A program made the position numbers and the translations under genes. Of a stretch of DNA of 64,000 nucleotides, positions 53,529 to 62,051 are shown piece by piece (position 1 is the stretch's first letter; the number at the start of each line of letters is the position of its first letter). The DNA comes from Spongiimicrobium salis (lineage in GTDB: Bacteria; Bacteroidota; Bacteroidia; Flavobacteriales; Flavobacteriaceae), in assembly GCF_043678055.1 (NCBI RefSeq), contig NZ_JBHEQA010000002.1:372001-436000 (forward strand). Direction: 5' to 3'. The notes beneath the pieces are model-generated. The model saw nothing but the letters and a program-made list of their open reading frames with translations. It was not told where the DNA came from and ran no database searches.

Positions 53529-56104
53529 AAAGATTGGGAATACGCCTATTGAAATGCTACTGTCACCCTGATTTTCAAGAAGATATTCTAGGAGACTTAG
53601 AGGAACACTATCAAAATAATCAAAAGGAAAAAGGCAGGCTTTATGCCAATTTTAAGTTTTTTATAGACGTTCTATTGCTATTTCGACTTTCCCTTCTCCG
53701 CACCTCATGGGGCCATCAAAACTATATACCCTTAGGAATGATCCATACCTTATTTAAAACCAGCTTTCGTGTATTTTGGAAAGAACGCCTCTATGCACTA
53801 TTCAATGTACTGGGCCTTACGATTGGCCTTACCGCCAGTGCCCTGCTCCTACTCTATGTGGAATCTGAGTTATCCGTCAATGGGTTTCACAAAGATATAG
53901 GACAAATGTACCAAGTAATGGAAAACCGGACCAGTTCCGGAATAATTTATACCAATGATTTCACTCCCGGACCTCTTCATACCAGCTTTACAGATGATTT
54001 CCCTGAAGTGGAATCAATGGCCGCCTACACCCACCCCTACGACCCGTATTTTATCCTTGAGGATCACAGGCAACGGGAAAGTGGTATTTGGGCCAGTGCT
54101 GATTTTTTCAAGATTTTTCAGGTTCATTTTATTGAAGGAAATGCAAAAAGTGCTTTGAACTCACCTTCGCAAATCTATCTTTCAAAAAGTGCAAAAGAGC
54201 GCTTATTTGGGGAAGAGCCTGCCCTGTCAAAGACCATAGAAGTTGATGGTTGGGGCAATTTTGAAGTAGGCGGAGTTTTTGAGGATGTCCCCCATGAAAG
54301 CACGATTAATTTTGATTTTGTTGCCCCTTTTCTGCTCTGGAAACAGGAAAATACTTGGGTAAACGAATGGGGCAATAGTGGCATCAGTGGTATTGCCAAA
54401 TTGCGTGCAGGTACGGACATCGATCAATTTAATGCTAAAATAGCGCCTTATATACAGGAGAAAATGGGAGCCGAAGAAGCTCCGGGCACCCTCTTGTTAC
54501 AACCGTTTAAAGAACGCTATCTATTCACGAACTATGAGAATGGAGAATTGACCGGGGGGCGCATTCTCTATGTTCGTTTGTTTAGCGTAGTGGCCCTTTT
54601 TATTCTATTGATCGCGTCCATTAATTTTATCAATTTGGTGACGGCCCGTTCCACCAAAAGGGCCAAAGAAGTAGGGGTTAAAAAAGTAGTAGGCTCTAGT
54701 CGTAGGTATTTACTGTTGCAATTCATGACAGAATCCGTATTGTTGGCTCTTTTTTCTGCTTTGTTGGCTGGGTTCCTAGTGATGTTGACCATAGATCATT
54801 TGAATCTTCTAGTGGGCAAGAATATAAGCTTTTCCCTGTTTAATGTTGATCAATCGTATAAGTTGATGGTGATAGGGCTTATCGTAGGTCTGGTTTCGGG
54901 AATATATCCGGCTGTGGTACTTTCCAACTTTAAAACGATTAAGGTATTAAAGGGCAGCTTTAGAAGCTCCCGGAGCTCAGATGGTTTACGGAAAGGCTTG
55001 GTGGTTTTTCAATTTGTCATTTCTACCACCTTAATCATAGCCACTTTGGTGATCCAAAAACAGTTGGACTTTATGGAAAACAGGGAACTGGGGTTCAATA
55101 AAGAAAATTTGGTGATGGTTCCCTTAGAAGGTAGTTTGCGCAACAGTGATGTACAAGCACAATTAAAATCCAGATTATCAGAGAACCCGCATTTTACCAA
55201 TGTAGCCTTTTCAGGGAGTTCCGCACTCACCTACGGAACGTCTACGGATGGTGGCTTTAGCTGGGCAGAAAGGGACAATGAACTTCGGACAAATTTTCAG
55301 ATCATTCAAACCGATTATGATTTTCTGGAGACCTATGATATGGAACTTGTAAGAGGAAGGTCTTTTGATACCTCTTTGGTCACGGATTCATTGCATGTGA
55401 TCATCAACGAACAAACCGCCAAGATCATGAATTTGGAGGAACCCATCGGCCATAGGGTGACCTTTTGGGGCCGAACCGGAGAAATTATCGGTATCGTTAA
55501 GGATTTTCATTTTCGTTCACTACACTCCCCTATTGAGCCTTTGATCATTAGTTTAAGGCCTCATAGCAATACGATACTCAGTTTAAGAATGGTGGATCAG
55601 CACCATGGGGAGAGCCTGGCTTACCTTGAGGAACTATGGAAAGAATATAACCCGGATTATCCTTTTGAATATCATTTTCTAGAGGATAATTACAAAGCAC
55701 AATACCAAAGTGAAACAGTGATCGGCACTTTGGGAAATTACTTTTCCGCGATAGCCATTTTTATCTCTTTATTAGGGTTGTTTGGTTTGGCAAGTTTTGC
55801 TGCCGAGCAACGTATAAAAGAAATCGGAATCCGAAAAGTATTGGGGGCGGGCGCTTTGCATATTATGCTACAGATGGTGAAAGGTTTTCTTTTATTGGTA
55901 GGCATTGGTTTTTTGTTGGCTGTACCCATCAGTTACTTTGCCATGGACGACTGGTTGGACGCCTTTACCTATCATACCGAGATAGGGCTTTCTACCTTCT
56001 TGATGGCGGGTACGGCTTCCCTCTTGATCACAATAATGACCATTGCCTATCATGCCATACGAGCGGCACATGCCAATCCGCTGAAAAGTTTACGGTATGA
56101 ATAG
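53522..56104 (+). CDS. PadR-associated MacB/FtsX-type ABC permease
   Basis: 860 residues. N-terminal PadR-associated region (about 1-70), a first membrane segment near 95-115, a MacB-type periplasmic domain, FtsX segment set near 350-480 (NFINLVTARSTKRAKEVGVKKVVGSSRRYLLLQF), a second periplasmic domain and a second FtsX set near 740-850 ending in NPLKSLRYE. No ATPase gene is adjacent. Probable export or signal-transducing permease of the BceB/MacB type. Confidence 0.92.
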   Translation: MLKRLGIRLLKCYCHPDFQEDILGDLEEHYQNNQKEKGRLYANFKFFIDVLLLFRLSLLRTSWGHQNYIPLGMIHTLFKTSFRVFWKERLYALFNVLGLTIGLTASALLLLYVESELSVNGFHKDIGQMYQVMENRTSSGIIYTNDFTPGPLHTSFTDDFPEVESMAAYTHPYDPYFILEDHRQRESGIWASADFFKIFQVHFIEGNAKSALNSPSQIYLSKSAKERLFGEEPALSKTIEVDGWGNFEVGGVFEDVPHESTINFDFVAPFLLWKQENTWVNEWGNSGISGIAKLRAGTDIDQFNAKIAPYIQEKMGAEEAPGTLLLQPFKERYLFTNYENGELTGGRILYVRLFSVVALFILLIASINFINLVTARSTKRAKEVGVKKVVGSSRRYLLLQFMTESVLLALFSALLAGFLVMLTIDHLNLLVGKNISFSLFNVDQSYKLMVIGLIVGLVSGIYPAVVLSNFKTIKVLKGSFRSSRSSDGLRKGLVVFQFVISTTLIIATLVIQKQLDFMENRELGFNKENLVMVPLEGSLRNSDVQAQLKSRLSENPHFTNVAFSGSSALTYGTSTDGGFSWAERDNELRTNFQIIQTDYDFLETYDMELVRGRSFDTSLVTDSLHVIINEQTAKIMNLEEPIGHRVTFWGRTGEIIGIVKDFHFRSLHSPIEPLIISLRPHSNTILSLRMVDQHHGESLAYLEELWKEYNPDYPFEYHFLEDNYKAQYQSETVIGTLGNYFSAIAIFISLLGLFGLASFAAEQRIKEIGIRKVLGAGALHIMLQMVKGFLLLVGIGFLLAVPISYFAMDDWLDAFTYHTEIGLSTFLMAGTASLLITIMTIAYHAIRAAHANPLKSLRYE

Positions 56105-56401
56105 TGAAACATAGTAAAAAGAATAAGAAAGCCTGAAACTCCATTGGCTTATATTTCACTATCGTTTTTCCTAGAGTAACATACCTCTTGAAAATTATAC
56201 ATTCCATTTGATTTTTTCTTTCCCTAGATTTAAAGGGGGCACTAAACCTGTGTCATTTCTTTTCTTATGGTTTCATCCTATAGCTATATACAACCAACAG
56301 TATATTTTAATTGATTCATTAAAATTTTTTGCAACGTAGTCCTTTGTCTTTTGTCTTTCTTAATAGAAGGTGTTTTTATTTTGAAAAACTAGCGTACCCA
56401 T
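56105..56401. other. Intergenic stretch before the sigma operon
   Basis: AT-rich, no gene or clear hairpin seen. It must hold the promoter of the ECF operon, but no convincing TTTG / TAnnTTTG pair was found. Confidence 0.5.
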
Positions 56402-56953
56402 ATGCAACAAAGCCAATTAATAGAAGGATGTAAATCAAATCATAAGCGCGCTCAAATTGAACTCTACAGAAGATATCATCAAGGAATGTATAATGTGGCG
56501 ATGCGCTTGTTGATGAACGCAGAAAATGCCCAAGATGTGGTTCAGGAGTCCTTTTTAAGTGCGTTTAAACATATATCCCAGTTTAAAGCAGAAGTTTCTT
56601 TTGGTGCATGGCTCAAAAAGATTGTTGTGAACAAATGTATCAACGAATTAAAAAAACGAAAATTGGAAGTGGTCGCCTTAGATGAAACCAAAGTCGATCA
56701 TATGGAGCTTGAGATGGATAGCGATTGGGAGTTCGGTGAAAGTTTTGTGTTGGAAGATGTAAAAAAAGAAATGAATAAACTCAAAGATAAATACAGGTTC
56801 GTAGTAATGCTCTACTTGATAGAAGGTTATGATCATGAGGAAATTGCACAGATTTTAAACATTCCCGTGGTTACATCAAGAACACATTTAATGCGGGGCA
56901 AGGCACAATTAAGACAATTACTAAAACATAAAGGTTATGGCACAGAATCTTAA
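56402..56953 (+). CDS. ECF RNA polymerase sigma factor
   Basis: 183 residues. Sigma region 2 with ENAQDVVQESFLSAFKHISQFKAEVSFGAWLKKIVVNKCIN and region 4 with YLIEGYDHEEIAQILNIPVVTSRTHLMRGKAQL. No long C-terminal extension. First gene of a three-gene operon with overlaps of 17 and 14 bases; the second product is a candidate anti-sigma factor. Confidence 0.95.
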   Translation: MQQSQLIEGCKSNHKRAQIELYRRYHQGMYNVAMRLLMNAENAQDVVQESFLSAFKHISQFKAEVSFGAWLKKIVVNKCINELKKRKLEVVALDETKVDHMELEMDSDWEFGESFVLEDVKKEMNKLKDKYRFVVMLYLIEGYDHEEIAQILNIPVVTSRTHLMRGKAQLRQLLKHKGYGTES

Positions 56954-57470
56954 AAAACGATTTGAAAAAGACCGCTTAGTAAATCATACCCCTAGGCCAA
57001 ATCATGAAGCAATTTTTATAGAAAAACTCTATGAAGAACTTCCTGTAAAAAAGAATAGCTCCTATGGCATATTAAAAATGGCCGCAGCTATAGTCGTTTT
57101 TATATCGCTGGGGGTACTGTCCCATATCTTCTTCGATCAAGACAGACAAAACACTGATCCTGATATGGTCTTGAGTACTATTTCACCGGATTTAAAGGAA
57201 ATTGAAGCGTACTACGTAACCAATATCAATACTACCCTTTCAGAGATAAAAGATCGTCAAGAAAGTCGATCTATGGTAGATCGCTATATGAAGCGTTTTG
57301 CCATTTTAGAAGAAGAACATACCTCTTTGGTTGCAGAAATACGAAAGGAAGGTCCAAGTAGCATGAGCATACACGCCCTTATCAATAACTTAAAAAGACA
57401 ACTTGAGTTATTACAGGATTTAAAAGTAGCAATGGAAGAATTAAAAAATAAAGATCATGAAATTATATAA
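56937..57470 (+). CDS. Candidate anti-sigma factor (single-pass membrane protein)
   Basis: 177 residues: an N-terminal ~45 cytoplasmic residues, one membrane segment (MAAAIVVFISLGVLSHIFF, about 46-64) and an extracytoplasmic helical domain rich in charged residues. The topology and its overlap with the sigma gene fit an anti-sigma factor, although no known zinc or ASD motif is visible. It overlaps the next gene by 14 bases. Confidence 0.7.
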   Translation: MAQNLKKRFEKDRLVNHTPRPNHEAIFIEKLYEELPVKKNSSYGILKMAAAIVVFISLGVLSHIFFDQDRQNTDPDMVLSTISPDLKEIEAYYVTNINTTLSEIKDRQESRSMVDRYMKRFAILEEEHTSLVAEIRKEGPSSMSIHALINNLKRQLELLQDLKVAMEELKNKDHEII

Positions 57471-58791
57471 AGTAGTCGTTAGTGCCTTTTTAATAATATT
57501 GGGTTATACAAGTGGTAACGCTCAGGTAGTGACCAAAACACAACAATACAAATTTGCGGTTACAGAAGATGTCGTTCTAGATGTCTGGACGAAGTACACC
57601 AATCTTGAGTTTGCCTTTACGGATGATAAAGTGGTGACCATTGAAGCTATACTGGAGATTGAAGGTTTATCGGAAAATGAGGTAGAAAATTATTTTAAAA
57701 AATGGGATTTTAAAGCGGAGCAATACGCCAATGAAGTGAGAATAGCTTCTTTGTTGCAAGAGGAATCCAATGTTGAATTAAAAAAGCGAGGATATTACAA
57801 AGGCTATTTTGTGGATACGGATAAGTTGGATGCTGGCAAGGTTGAAAACAACAATTTTAAAAAGAAAACCCTGCGTCCAAGCATAGATCAAAAGCAAAAC
57901 ACCTTTGATTTTGATACCTATATTGAAAAAGGGAATGCCTATCTAAAGGAATGGGAGCGGGAAAATAACGAGAAAGTCGGTAGACGCTGGTACCATAAGA
58001 CCAAAGAAGAACGCATTAAATTAAAAGCCTCTAGAAGAGAAACACTTCCAGCATTGGAGAAGAAATCCACTATGATAAATCAACCTGCCCTTAAAAATAA
58101 AAACCTACTTCCAAGTGCTAATGTCCGAGCATTATCCAAACGCGCCATCATCAGCAAAACAGTAAAAGTAAAATTTCCAAGAAACGCTAAACTCCATATT
58201 AAAGCCAGACATGGAAAAATCGTCTTATCTGAGGAATTTAAGAATCTGAAAGCAGAACTTAGTCACGTATTGCTTCAAGCAAATAAGTTAAGTGGCAAGC
58301 AAACATCAATTAAAGGATCCTATTCAAATTTTGAAATCGATTATTGGGGCGATGGAGATCTCAATGTAGTATTCTCCGGATATACCTTGATAAAGAACGT
58401 GCAAAATATGGTGTTAACTTCAGATGCTTCCACTGTTTCCATTGATGATGTGACGAAAAGCATAGATGCCAGGGGAAATTTTAAAATGTTGAGCATCGAT
58501 ACTTCTTCGGAAATCCAAAAGGTCCACATGGATGTTGAAGACAGTAAAAAAGTGTGGTTGAAATTGCCTAAAACGGCTTACCATTTCCACTACGAGGGCA
58601 TTAATTCCAAGTTGATCCATCCGGAAAAATTTACCTTAAAAACAAGTAAATCCAATCCGAGAAAACAAATCATAGAAAGCAACCGATTCTTGGAAAATGG
58701 TCCTAATGTTCATATAAAATCCCTTTCTAGTGTTATGCAAATTTATGATATCCCTTGGGAAAATCTAAAAATCAAAAGCTTACAAGAATAA
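57457..58791 (+). CDS. Secreted DUF4097-like protein
   Basis: 444 residues, signal peptide MKLYKVVVSAFLIILGYTSGNAQ. Mature part has a helical, charged middle with many Lys and, from about residue 235, repeating short beta strands (VKFPRNAKLHIKARHGKIVL ... LHIK, GSYSNFEIDYWGDGDLNVVFSG) as in DUF4097-type beta-helices of putative adhesins. Encoded in the ECF operon, so probably its extracytoplasmic output or sensor partner. Function unknown. Confidence 0.7.
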   Translation: MKLYKVVVSAFLIILGYTSGNAQVVTKTQQYKFAVTEDVVLDVWTKYTNLEFAFTDDKVVTIEAILEIEGLSENEVENYFKKWDFKAEQYANEVRIASLLQEESNVELKKRGYYKGYFVDTDKLDAGKVENNNFKKKTLRPSIDQKQNTFDFDTYIEKGNAYLKEWERENNEKVGRRWYHKTKEERIKLKASRRETLPALEKKSTMINQPALKNKNLLPSANVRALSKRAIISKTVKVKFPRNAKLHIKARHGKIVLSEEFKNLKAELSHVLLQANKLSGKQTSIKGSYSNFEIDYWGDGDLNVVFSGYTLIKNVQNMVLTSDASTVSIDDVTKSIDARGNFKMLSIDTSSEIQKVHMDVEDSKKVWLKLPKTAYHFHYEGINSKLIHPEKFTLKTSKSNPRKQIIESNRFLENGPNVHIKSLSSVMQIYDIPWENLKIKSLQE

Positions 58792-58873
58792 ACTTTTCGC
58801 CAGAGAAAACGCTAAATACCTACTGGCATCATATCACTTTTACTTTAAACAATTCATAAATCAATGTAGTTAT

Positions 58874-60301
58874 ATGAAACGAATCCCTATACTTCTATGT
58901 TTCCTTTTTTGTACGCTCTTTGGAAGTTCGCAAGAACATCCAAAAAACTACCATGAAGCCTTTGCGTTGATAGAGGTTTGGTTGGAAGCTCAAAAAGACT
59001 TTGAAAATATTCCTGGAATCACTGCCATGATCCTTCAAGATCAAGAAATAGTATGGACCGGAGCTTTTGGAAAATCACATATAGAACAAGATAAAGATAT
59101 GGATACCCATACTATTTGCAGCATTTGCTCTATTACCAAGTCGTTTACAGCCGTCGCCATAATGCGACTTGTAGATGAAGGAAAGCTCCATTTAGAGGAT
59201 AAGGTGAAGGACCTTCTGCCATTTTATGAAGTACATCAAAAATTCCCTAAAAACGGTGCCGTTACTGTAGGTGCCCTGTTATCACATGCTTCTGGATTAC
59301 CCGGAAATACGGGTCATAGTTATTTTAGTGGACCTGATTTTACTTTCCCTTCCCCAAAAGAATTTCGCTCTGCACTAAAAGATTTGGAGACTAAAAGTGA
59401 AGTGGGAACCGATGTTGCTTATAGCAATATAGGCTATGCTTTGTTAGGTGAAATCATTGCAAAAATTTCTGGGATACCCTACGAAGAATACATTCAAAAA
59501 GAAATCTTGAATCCATTAAAGATGACAGAAACTACTATGGGAGCTGCAATACCCAATAAAGAGCATGCTATGGGATATACGGCCATAAATAGAAATGGAA
59601 AACGGGAAATGGTCAATGAATTTGACACCAAAGCGATGCAACCGGCGATGGGACTATGGACCTCCATTCATGATTTAGCGAAATATGCCAAATGGCAGTT
59701 TAGGTTGTACGATGCTTCACGCTCAGAAATTCTAAAGCCTTCTACCTTAAAAAAAATGCATCAAGTGCACGCCACGAGTAAAAATGGATATTTAAAGTGG
59801 GGCTTGGGCTTTGAAGTGATCGAGGAATCAGATGGCAATACGTGGATATCCCATGGCGGAACCTGCCCTGGTTTTGTTTCTCTATTGCAATTAAATATAT
59901 CTACTAAACTTGGTTTGGCCATCCTGATCAATGGAAACAGATCCCAAACCTTTAAATATCTAAATGGAATAAAACAAATACTGGACCATGTAAAACCATT
60001 GAAGAACATGGCCGAGCATAAGCTCAACCTCAAGGAGTATACAGGCTATTATAATATGAACCCTTGGAATAGTGAAGTTTATATCTCTAGTTGGGCAGAA
60101 AACCTAGTGGTATTGCAGTTGCCCGAAAATTCACCCGGGCGCAGAATGATGTTCTACGAGCATGTAGGTGGTGATACCTTTCGTTACATCAAAGAGAATG
60201 GGGAACTAGGTGATACCTTTACTTTTGAAAGGGATCAAAAAGGAAAGGTCTATCGATATGTTGAGGGAGGAAACTATAAAAACAAAATACGGGATAAATA
60301 A
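58874..60301 (+). CDS. Secreted class-C beta-lactamase-like serine hydrolase
   Basis: 475 residues, signal peptide MKRIPILLCFLFCTLFGSSQ. S12-type domain with Ser86-x-x-Lys89 (SITK), Y-S-N in DVAYSNIGYALLG and H-G-G in ISHGGTCPG. The C-terminal ~95 residues (LKEYTGYYNMNPWNSE onward) form the beta-rich domain often seen after such hydrolases (DUF3471-type). Likely an esterase or D-aminopeptidase of the periplasm; resistance activity is not implied. Confidence 0.92.
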   Translation: MKRIPILLCFLFCTLFGSSQEHPKNYHEAFALIEVWLEAQKDFENIPGITAMILQDQEIVWTGAFGKSHIEQDKDMDTHTICSICSITKSFTAVAIMRLVDEGKLHLEDKVKDLLPFYEVHQKFPKNGAVTVGALLSHASGLPGNTGHSYFSGPDFTFPSPKEFRSALKDLETKSEVGTDVAYSNIGYALLGEIIAKISGIPYEEYIQKEILNPLKMTETTMGAAIPNKEHAMGYTAINRNGKREMVNEFDTKAMQPAMGLWTSIHDLAKYAKWQFRLYDASRSEILKPSTLKKMHQVHATSKNGYLKWGLGFEVIEESDGNTWISHGGTCPGFVSLLQLNISTKLGLAILINGNRSQTFKYLNGIKQILDHVKPLKNMAEHKLNLKEYTGYYNMNPWNSEVYISSWAENLVVLQLPENSPGRRMMFYEHVGGDTFRYIKENGELGDTFTFERDQKGKVYRYVEGGNYKNKIRDK

Positions 60302-60387
60302 GAGTTTATATCATGGCGGTGTCATACGTTCCGTGCAATACCCATTCGCCTTTATTGAAATCAGCATAAGGATTATAAATAGCATAA

Positions 60388-60438
60388 AAAGGGTTTTGCC
60401 TTCTAACTAAACCGTTGAAAAGCTTACGGTATGAGTAG
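60388..60438 (+). pseudogene. Relic of an ABC permease C-terminus
   Basis: The 3' fragment encodes K-P-L-K-S-L-R-Y-E then TAG, the same tail as the permease at 53522-56104 (N-P-L-K-S-L-R-Y-E). An upstream piece in a different frame (60367-60408, IKRVLPSN) fits the preceding residues of such tails, which suggests a frameshift. Only the tail remains. Confidence 0.5.
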
Positions 60439-60478
60439 TTTATCAAATATTTTAGGATAGGGTCAAAGACAAAAACTT

Positions 60479-60574
60479 TTAGTTGAACAGCGTTTTAATT
60501 CCTTCTTTTAACTTAAATGCAGATTTTACCTTTTTGGTCTTCAAAGGTTTATCTAAAATGGCAAGTGCATATCC
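60479..60574 (-). pseudogene. In-frame coding-like tail beyond the NlpC stop
   Basis: After the TGA of the NlpC gene the same frame stays open for about 31 codons (YALAILDKPLKTKKVKSAFK and so on) to a TAA at 60479. The composition looks coding. Either the stop is recent and the true protein was longer, or an older gene end is left behind. Confidence 0.35.
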
Positions 60575-61963
60575 TCAGTTTTTAAGAATGGTGGTCATGG
60601 CATATATTTCTTCAATGATGGAAAGGGGCACCTGATCATTTCCCTCACCTGCATATATAGAGGTGATCACAGCTTCCCCGATGACATGCCTACCCTTTAA
60701 ACTTCCATCTTTATCTTGATGGATTCCCTCAATGGGGTATTCCTTCAGGAAATGGGCAAGTTGCTCATCGGAGTAGGACGTTTTTAATCCCCAAATGGCA
60801 TGAAGGATCAGGGGGTCTCCATTGGGGGCATCCCCAACATAGAGCATATTGTGGCCCTTTTTTCGCAAAATGGTCAAAAAGGGAATCCCTTTTTCCTTGA
60901 TCAACTTCACTTTCTCCTCCGTGGTTTTAGGAAACTCATAGTGATCGCCAATGGCCATTTGATCCTCGGAATCCCTGGGCAACCAAATTCTATACGTACC
61001 CAATAAATCCCGAATCATGGCAGAACAATCTCTATTCTCCAACATCCCTCCCCATCCATACGGTCTTTCGATCAAGTTGGAAACCAATTGCTTCAACGTA
61101 CTTTCCTGAAATGGAAAGCTGTCAAATGCCAGCGCATCCCGGTTTATTTCTGCTTTTAAAATCGCTGCCTTTTGGTTTTTATCGGCATTGGCATAATAGA
61201 CGTGTACTTTGTCCAGGCTTTTTTCAATTTCTTCATAGGGCAATAGCATTCCAATTTTAGCATTGATGGCATAATGGGAAGTGGTATTTTGAAGGTTGAC
61301 CTGGTCGGACAAAGGAAAACAAAAGCTTCCCGAAGACCATTGTGCTATAAAATCGGCGTCAACCAAGGCAACATCATGCATGTTTACCCAACCTTTGTAA
61401 TAAGGACTTAGCACATAACACCATTGTTTATCCCGTGAAGTATGCGCTATGAATACAGGAGTATTGGCCCACAAGCTGGTTTCCTGAAAGTAATCAAAGG
61501 GATAGCCTTCACCTGCCTTGGAATAGGTATCAAAACCAGGTCGTTTTGTGGGAATTCGCCTTAGATCCGTATGGGAAATAATGATGCCTCTTTGCTGAAA
61601 ATTGGGGAAGCTTTTAACATCGGCATTAGCGACCACTTCTTCCCGTTGCCATTTCCTATGGGGTTTCTTATTCTCCCCATACCAAGCATCATCTTTCAGA
61701 TAGTTGTCCAAGTAGGACATTTCTTTTCCAGGCAAACTAGCTAAGGAAGAAAGCAAGGTTTTTGAGGAGGATTCCCAAGGCACAAAGAATTTTTCGATAA
61801 AGGCATTTTTTAGGGAATCCGGAAGCTTAACCGCAGTTTCCGGATATCCGATATCCTCATAGGAATGGGTATCAATGGTAATAGGAACTTCTTTTTTAGG
61901 AACATTGGTGCAGCTATATAACCCTACACAAATACCTAATCCTAATATCAAAAACAAACGCAT
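60575..61963 (-). CDS. NlpC/P60 (C40) lipoprotein with SH3 domains
   Basis: 462 residues, lipoprotein signal with Cys18 (LYSC). Residues ~40-110 fit the N-terminal NlpC-associated domain, 120-280 two bacterial SH3-like domains, and 290-400 the C40 peptidase with Cys313 in RDCSAMIRDL, His371 in KKGHNMLYVG and a polar third residue near His388. Likely cleaves peptidoglycan stem peptides. Outer- or inner-membrane-anchored. Confidence 0.9.
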   Translation of the reverse strand: MRLFLILGLGICVGLYSCTNVPKKEVPITIDTHSYEDIGYPETAVKLPDSLKNAFIEKFFVPWESSSKTLLSSLASLPGKEMSYLDNYLKDDAWYGENKKPHRKWQREEVVANADVKSFPNFQQRGIIISHTDLRRIPTKRPGFDTYSKAGEGYPFDYFQETSLWANTPVFIAHTSRDKQWCYVLSPYYKGWVNMHDVALVDADFIAQWSSGSFCFPLSDQVNLQNTTSHYAINAKIGMLLPYEEIEKSLDKVHVYYANADKNQKAAILKAEINRDALAFDSFPFQESTLKQLVSNLIERPYGWGGMLENRDCSAMIRDLLGTYRIWLPRDSEDQMAIGDHYEFPKTTEEKVKLIKEKGIPFLTILRKKGHNMLYVGDAPNGDPLILHAIWGLKTSYSDEQLAHFLKEYPIEGIHQDKDGSLKGRHVIGEAVITSIYAGEGNDQVPLSIIEEIYAMTTILKN

Positions 61964-62051
61964 ACCTTACTATTTTCTTCGTTTATATATTGCGGCCAGA
62001 GAGATTTCACGCACTCCGTATCATGCTGGCCGCATCCATCTTATATCAGAT

